Part shown: in pieces, positions 4,824-7,277 of the stretch
How the letters are laid out: the number at the start of each line of letters is the position of its first letter
Numbering within the stretch: the stretch's first letter is position 1
NCBI GenBank assembly: GCA_026706425.1
Contig: JAPOYW010000443.1
Coordinates: 1-7,277, forward strand
Length of the DNA: 7,277 nt
Reading direction: 5' to 3'
From: Gammaproteobacteria bacterium
GTDB taxonomy: Bacteria > Pseudomonadota > Gammaproteobacteria > Pseudomonadales > Azotimanducaceae
Position numbers and translations under genes: made by a program
The notes under the pieces: model-generated
What the model was told of the DNA's origin: nothing
Databases searched by the model: none
The model's input: the letters and a program-made list of their open reading frames with translations, nothing else

Positions 4824-7277
4824 GCTGCCGACAAACCGTTACTGCTCGTCGACGGCTCCTCCTACCTGTTCCGCGCGTTCTATGCCCTGCCCGACCTGCG
4901 CACGCTGAACGGATTCCCCACCGGCGCCATTCGAGGCGTGATCGGCATGCTCAAGAAGCTCGCCAACGACTACGAGGACAGTCCGGTCGCGGTGGTCTTC
5001 GACGTCGGCGGCAAGACGTTCCGGAACGAGCTGTATCCCGAGTACAAGGCGCACCGGCCGCCCATGGCCGACGACCTTCGCGTTCAGATCCAGCCGATAG
5101 TCGAGATCATCGAGGCGATGGGCATGCCGTTGCTGCGGGTTCCGGACGTGGAGGCCGACGACGTCATCGGCACGCTGGCCGCCGAGGCTACCCGCACCGG
5201 CCGGCGCACGATCATCTCCACCGGCGACAAGGACATGGCCCAGCTCGTTTCCGAGCATGTCACGCTGGTCAACACCATGTCCGATGTCGCACTCGACCGC
5301 GACGGCGTCATCGAGCAGTACGGCGTACCGCCGGAACTGATCGTGGACTACCTGGCGCTGATGGGCGACAGCGCCGACAACATCCCGGGCGTACCCAAGG
5401 TGGGGCCGAAGACAGCCGCGAAATGGCTCGGCATGTATGGCTCCCTGGAAGAAGTGATCACTCACTCCGACGAGATCAAGGGCAAGATCGGCGACAACCT
5501 GCGCGGCAGCGTGGCGATGCTGCCGATGTGCCGGGAACTGGCAACGATCCGGTGCAACGTGGAATTGGGCGTGGGCATTGCCGAACTAAGACCGCGCCCA
5601 CCGGACGAAGACAGGCTGCGCGAATACTACGAGCGCTACGAGTTCAAACCCTGGCTCGAGGAACTCGGCGGGGTCGTATCCGAACCCGCGCCAACGCAAT
5701 CGCTGAAGACGGCAATCGTTCAGAATCGGACCGACCTCGACGCACTGCTTGCCCGGGCACGCGGGGCGGCCAAACTGACGCTCGCCGTGGAGACCACGTC
5801 GGGACGATTCATGGACAGCGAGCCAGTGGGGGTGGCGCTCGGCGTCGAATCGGGAGAAGCGGCCTACGTTCCGGTCGGGCACGACTACCTTGGGGTGCCC
5901 GCCCAGCTCGGTTGGAGTGACTTCCTGGACGCCGCCGGACCCGTCCTCGAGGATGCGGCGGTGGCCAAGACCGGCCAGGACCTGAAGCACGCCAGCAACA
6001 TCCTGGCACGTTTCGGTGTCGAACTCGCGGGGGCCGCCAACGACACGATGCTGGAATCCTATGTTCTCGACAGCGTCGGTGCCCGCCGACATGCCCTGGA
6101 GGATGTCGCGAAGAAATACCTCGGGTGGGAAGCGCCGTCCTTCGAAGTCCTGGCGGGCAAGGGCGCCAAACAGCGCCCGATGAACCAGATCGACGTCCAG
6201 GAAGCGGGCGACTACGCGGCGACCCGCATCGATCTCGCGACCCGGCTGCACGAGACGCTGCGTCCGGGGCTCGACTCGACGGGGCGTTTGGCCGAGGTCT
6301 ACGACGAGATCGACCGGCCGCTCTTGGGGGTGTTGTCGCGGATGGAACGCCGGGGGGCGTTGGTGGATGCAGGACTGCTCGCCGAGCAGAGCCGCGAATT
6401 GGCCGAGGGCATGGAGGGACTCGCACAACGGGCGTTCGACGCAGGCGGTGAGGCGTTCAATCTCGGTTCCCCGAAGCAACTCCAGGAGATCCTCTACGAC
6501 AAGCTCGAGATGCCCGCGCTGCGCAAGACCCAGAAGGGACAACGCTCGACCGCGGAGCCGGTGCTCCAGGAACTCGCTTCGCGGGGTTACGAACTGCCCG
6601 GCATCATCCTCGAGCACCGATCGCTCTCCAAGCTGAAGTCCACCTACACCGACTCGCTTCCCCACGAGATCAACCAGGGCACCGGGCGCATTCACACCTC
6701 CTACAACCAGGCCGTTGCCGCCACGGGCCGGTTGTCGTCCGCAGACCCCAACCTGCAGAACATCCCCATCCGAACCGCCGAAGGTCGCCGCATTCGCCAG
6801 GCCTTCGTGGCACCGCCGGGCAAGAAGCTCGTTGCGGCGGACTACTCGCAGATCGAGCTGCGGATCATGGCCCACCTGTCGGGGGACGCGGGTCTGCTAG
6901 GTGCTTTCGAGACCGGCGACGACATCCACAGGGCGACGGCCGCGGAGGTGTTCGGCTGCGCATTGGACGAGGTCTCCGACGATCAGCGGCGCAGCGCCAA
7001 GGCCATCAACTTCGGCCTGATCTACGGCATGTCGGCGTTCGGCTTGGGCCAACAGCTTGGGGTGACGCGTCACGTCGCCGAGGAGTACATCACTCGCTAC
7101 TTCCAGCGGTATCCGCAGGTCCACGTGTTCATGGAACGAACCCGGGCACAAGCCGGCGACGACGGCTTCGTGGAGACCCACTTCGGTCGGCGCCTCTACC
7201 TGCCCGAGATCAACGACCGCAACCGAATGCGCCGACAGGCCGCCGAGCGGGCCGCCATCCACGCGCCGATGCAGGGC
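4821..7277 (+). CDS. polA: DNA polymerase I, 3' end outside window, proofreading site degenerate
   Basis: Pol I removes RNA primers, fills lagging-strand gaps and completes repair synthesis. 819 codons are present (E. coli Pol I has 928 residues). The 5' nuclease domain (about 1-285) keeps all metal-binding acids: D11, D61, E111, D113, D114, D136, D138, D183 and D186. The 3'-5' exonuclease-like domain (about 295-488) aligns well with E. coli (DTMLESY, FEVLAGKG, NQIDVQEAG). However, E. coli D355, D424 and D501 are A322, A391 and R469, while E357 (E324) and Y497 (Y465) remain. The polymerase domain has motif A, VAADYSQIELR (D674, E679), and motif B, R723-K727-F731-Y735 in RRSAKAINFGLIYG. Motif C with the second catalytic Asp lies past the window edge. 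The ATG start is supported by GGAGGG 8 nt upstream and by the normal N-terminus (PLLLVDGSSYLFRAFYAL). The gene is divergent from the DUF2782 gene. The identification is secure; loss of proofreading is inferred from residues. Confidence 0.97.
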   Translation, partial: MAADKPLLLVDGSSYLFRAFYALPDLRTLNGFPTGAIRGVIGMLKKLANDYEDSPVAVVFDVGGKTFRNELYPEYKAHRPPMADDLRVQIQPIVEIIEAMGMPLLRVPDVEADDVIGTLAAEATRTGRRTIISTGDKDMAQLVSEHVTLVNTMSDVALDRDGVIEQYGVPPELIVDYLALMGDSADNIPGVPKVGPKTAAKWLGMYGSLEEVITHSDEIKGKIGDNLRGSVAMLPMCRELATIRCNVELGVGIAELRPRPPDEDRLREYYERYEFKPWLEELGGVVSEPAPTQSLKTAIVQNRTDLDALLARARGAAKLTLAVETTSGRFMDSEPVGVALGVESGEAAYVPVGHDYLGVPAQLGWSDFLDAAGPVLEDAAVAKTGQDLKHASNILARFGVELAGAANDTMLESYVLDSVGARRHALEDVAKKYLGWEAPSFEVLAGKGAKQRPMNQIDVQEAGDYAATRIDLATRLHETLRPGLDSTGRLAEVYDEIDRPLLGVLSRMERRGALVDAGLLAEQSRELAEGMEGLAQRAFDAGGEAFNLGSPKQLQEILYDKLEMPALRKTQKGQRSTAEPVLQELASRGYELPGIILEHRSLSKLKSTYTDSLPHEINQGTGRIHTSYNQAVAATGRLSSADPNLQNIPIRTAEGRRIRQAFVAPPGKKLVAADYSQIELRIMAHLSGDAGLLGAFETGDDIHRATAAEVFGCALDEVSDDQRRSAKAINFGLIYGMSAFGLGQQLGVTRHVAEEYITRYFQRYPQVHVFMERTRAQAGDDGFVETHFGRRLYLPEINDRNRMRRQAAERAAIHAPMQG

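Noticed and set aside
5586..6875. Minus-strand open frame of 429 codons inside polA
   Set aside because: The plus frame is unmistakable Pol I across the whole stretch; the minus frame is a product of G/C-ending codons.

Overview
The window looks like a piece of chromosome from a GC-rich gammaproteobacterium. It is dense, with G/C-ending codons and short or absent intergenic gaps. The lineage call rests on a DUF2782-family gene next to polA, a pairing I associate with gammaproteobacteria such as Pseudomonas. No marker gene or rRNA is present, so the taxonomic call is an inference. I see no mobile element, CRISPR array, tRNA or rRNA.

Layout. Positions 1-204 hold no secure gene, but end in a good sigma-70-type promoter (TTGACA, 18 nt, TATGCT) just ahead of a plus-strand ergothioneine operon. 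This operon is egtB (205-1566, sulfoxide synthase) followed by egtD (annotated 1645-2553, histidine N-alpha-trimethyltransferase). EgtD makes hercynine; EgtB, an iron enzyme, joins it to a thiol donor using O2. No egtA, egtC or egtE is visible, and the EgtB residues fit the branch thought to use free cysteine. egtD runs head-on into a minus-strand gene (2525-4315) for a large exported thioredoxin-fold (TlpA-like) protein, and the two coding ends overlap by 29 bp. Directly upstream of that gene, one base away and probably co-transcribed, is a minus-strand DUF2782 gene (4317-4775) with a predicted signal peptide. Divergent from it, 45 bp away, polA (DNA polymerase I) starts at 4821 and runs off the right edge, with 819 codons present.

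Three points deserve attention. First, the Pol I proofreading domain keeps its overall sequence, but three of the four metal-binding acidic residues are replaced (A, A and R), so it is probably exonuclease-dead while the 5' nuclease site and the visible polymerase motifs are intact. Second, egtD has no ordinary start codon in the right place. Family-like coding sequence continues upstream of the only in-frame ATG to the egtB stop, and an AUC codon with a well-spaced GGAG is the best candidate start. Third, the thioredoxin-fold protein carries three tandem copies of a roughly 100-residue unit, probably helical, that I cannot assign to a family. I did not find a multi-gene system that is clearly new.
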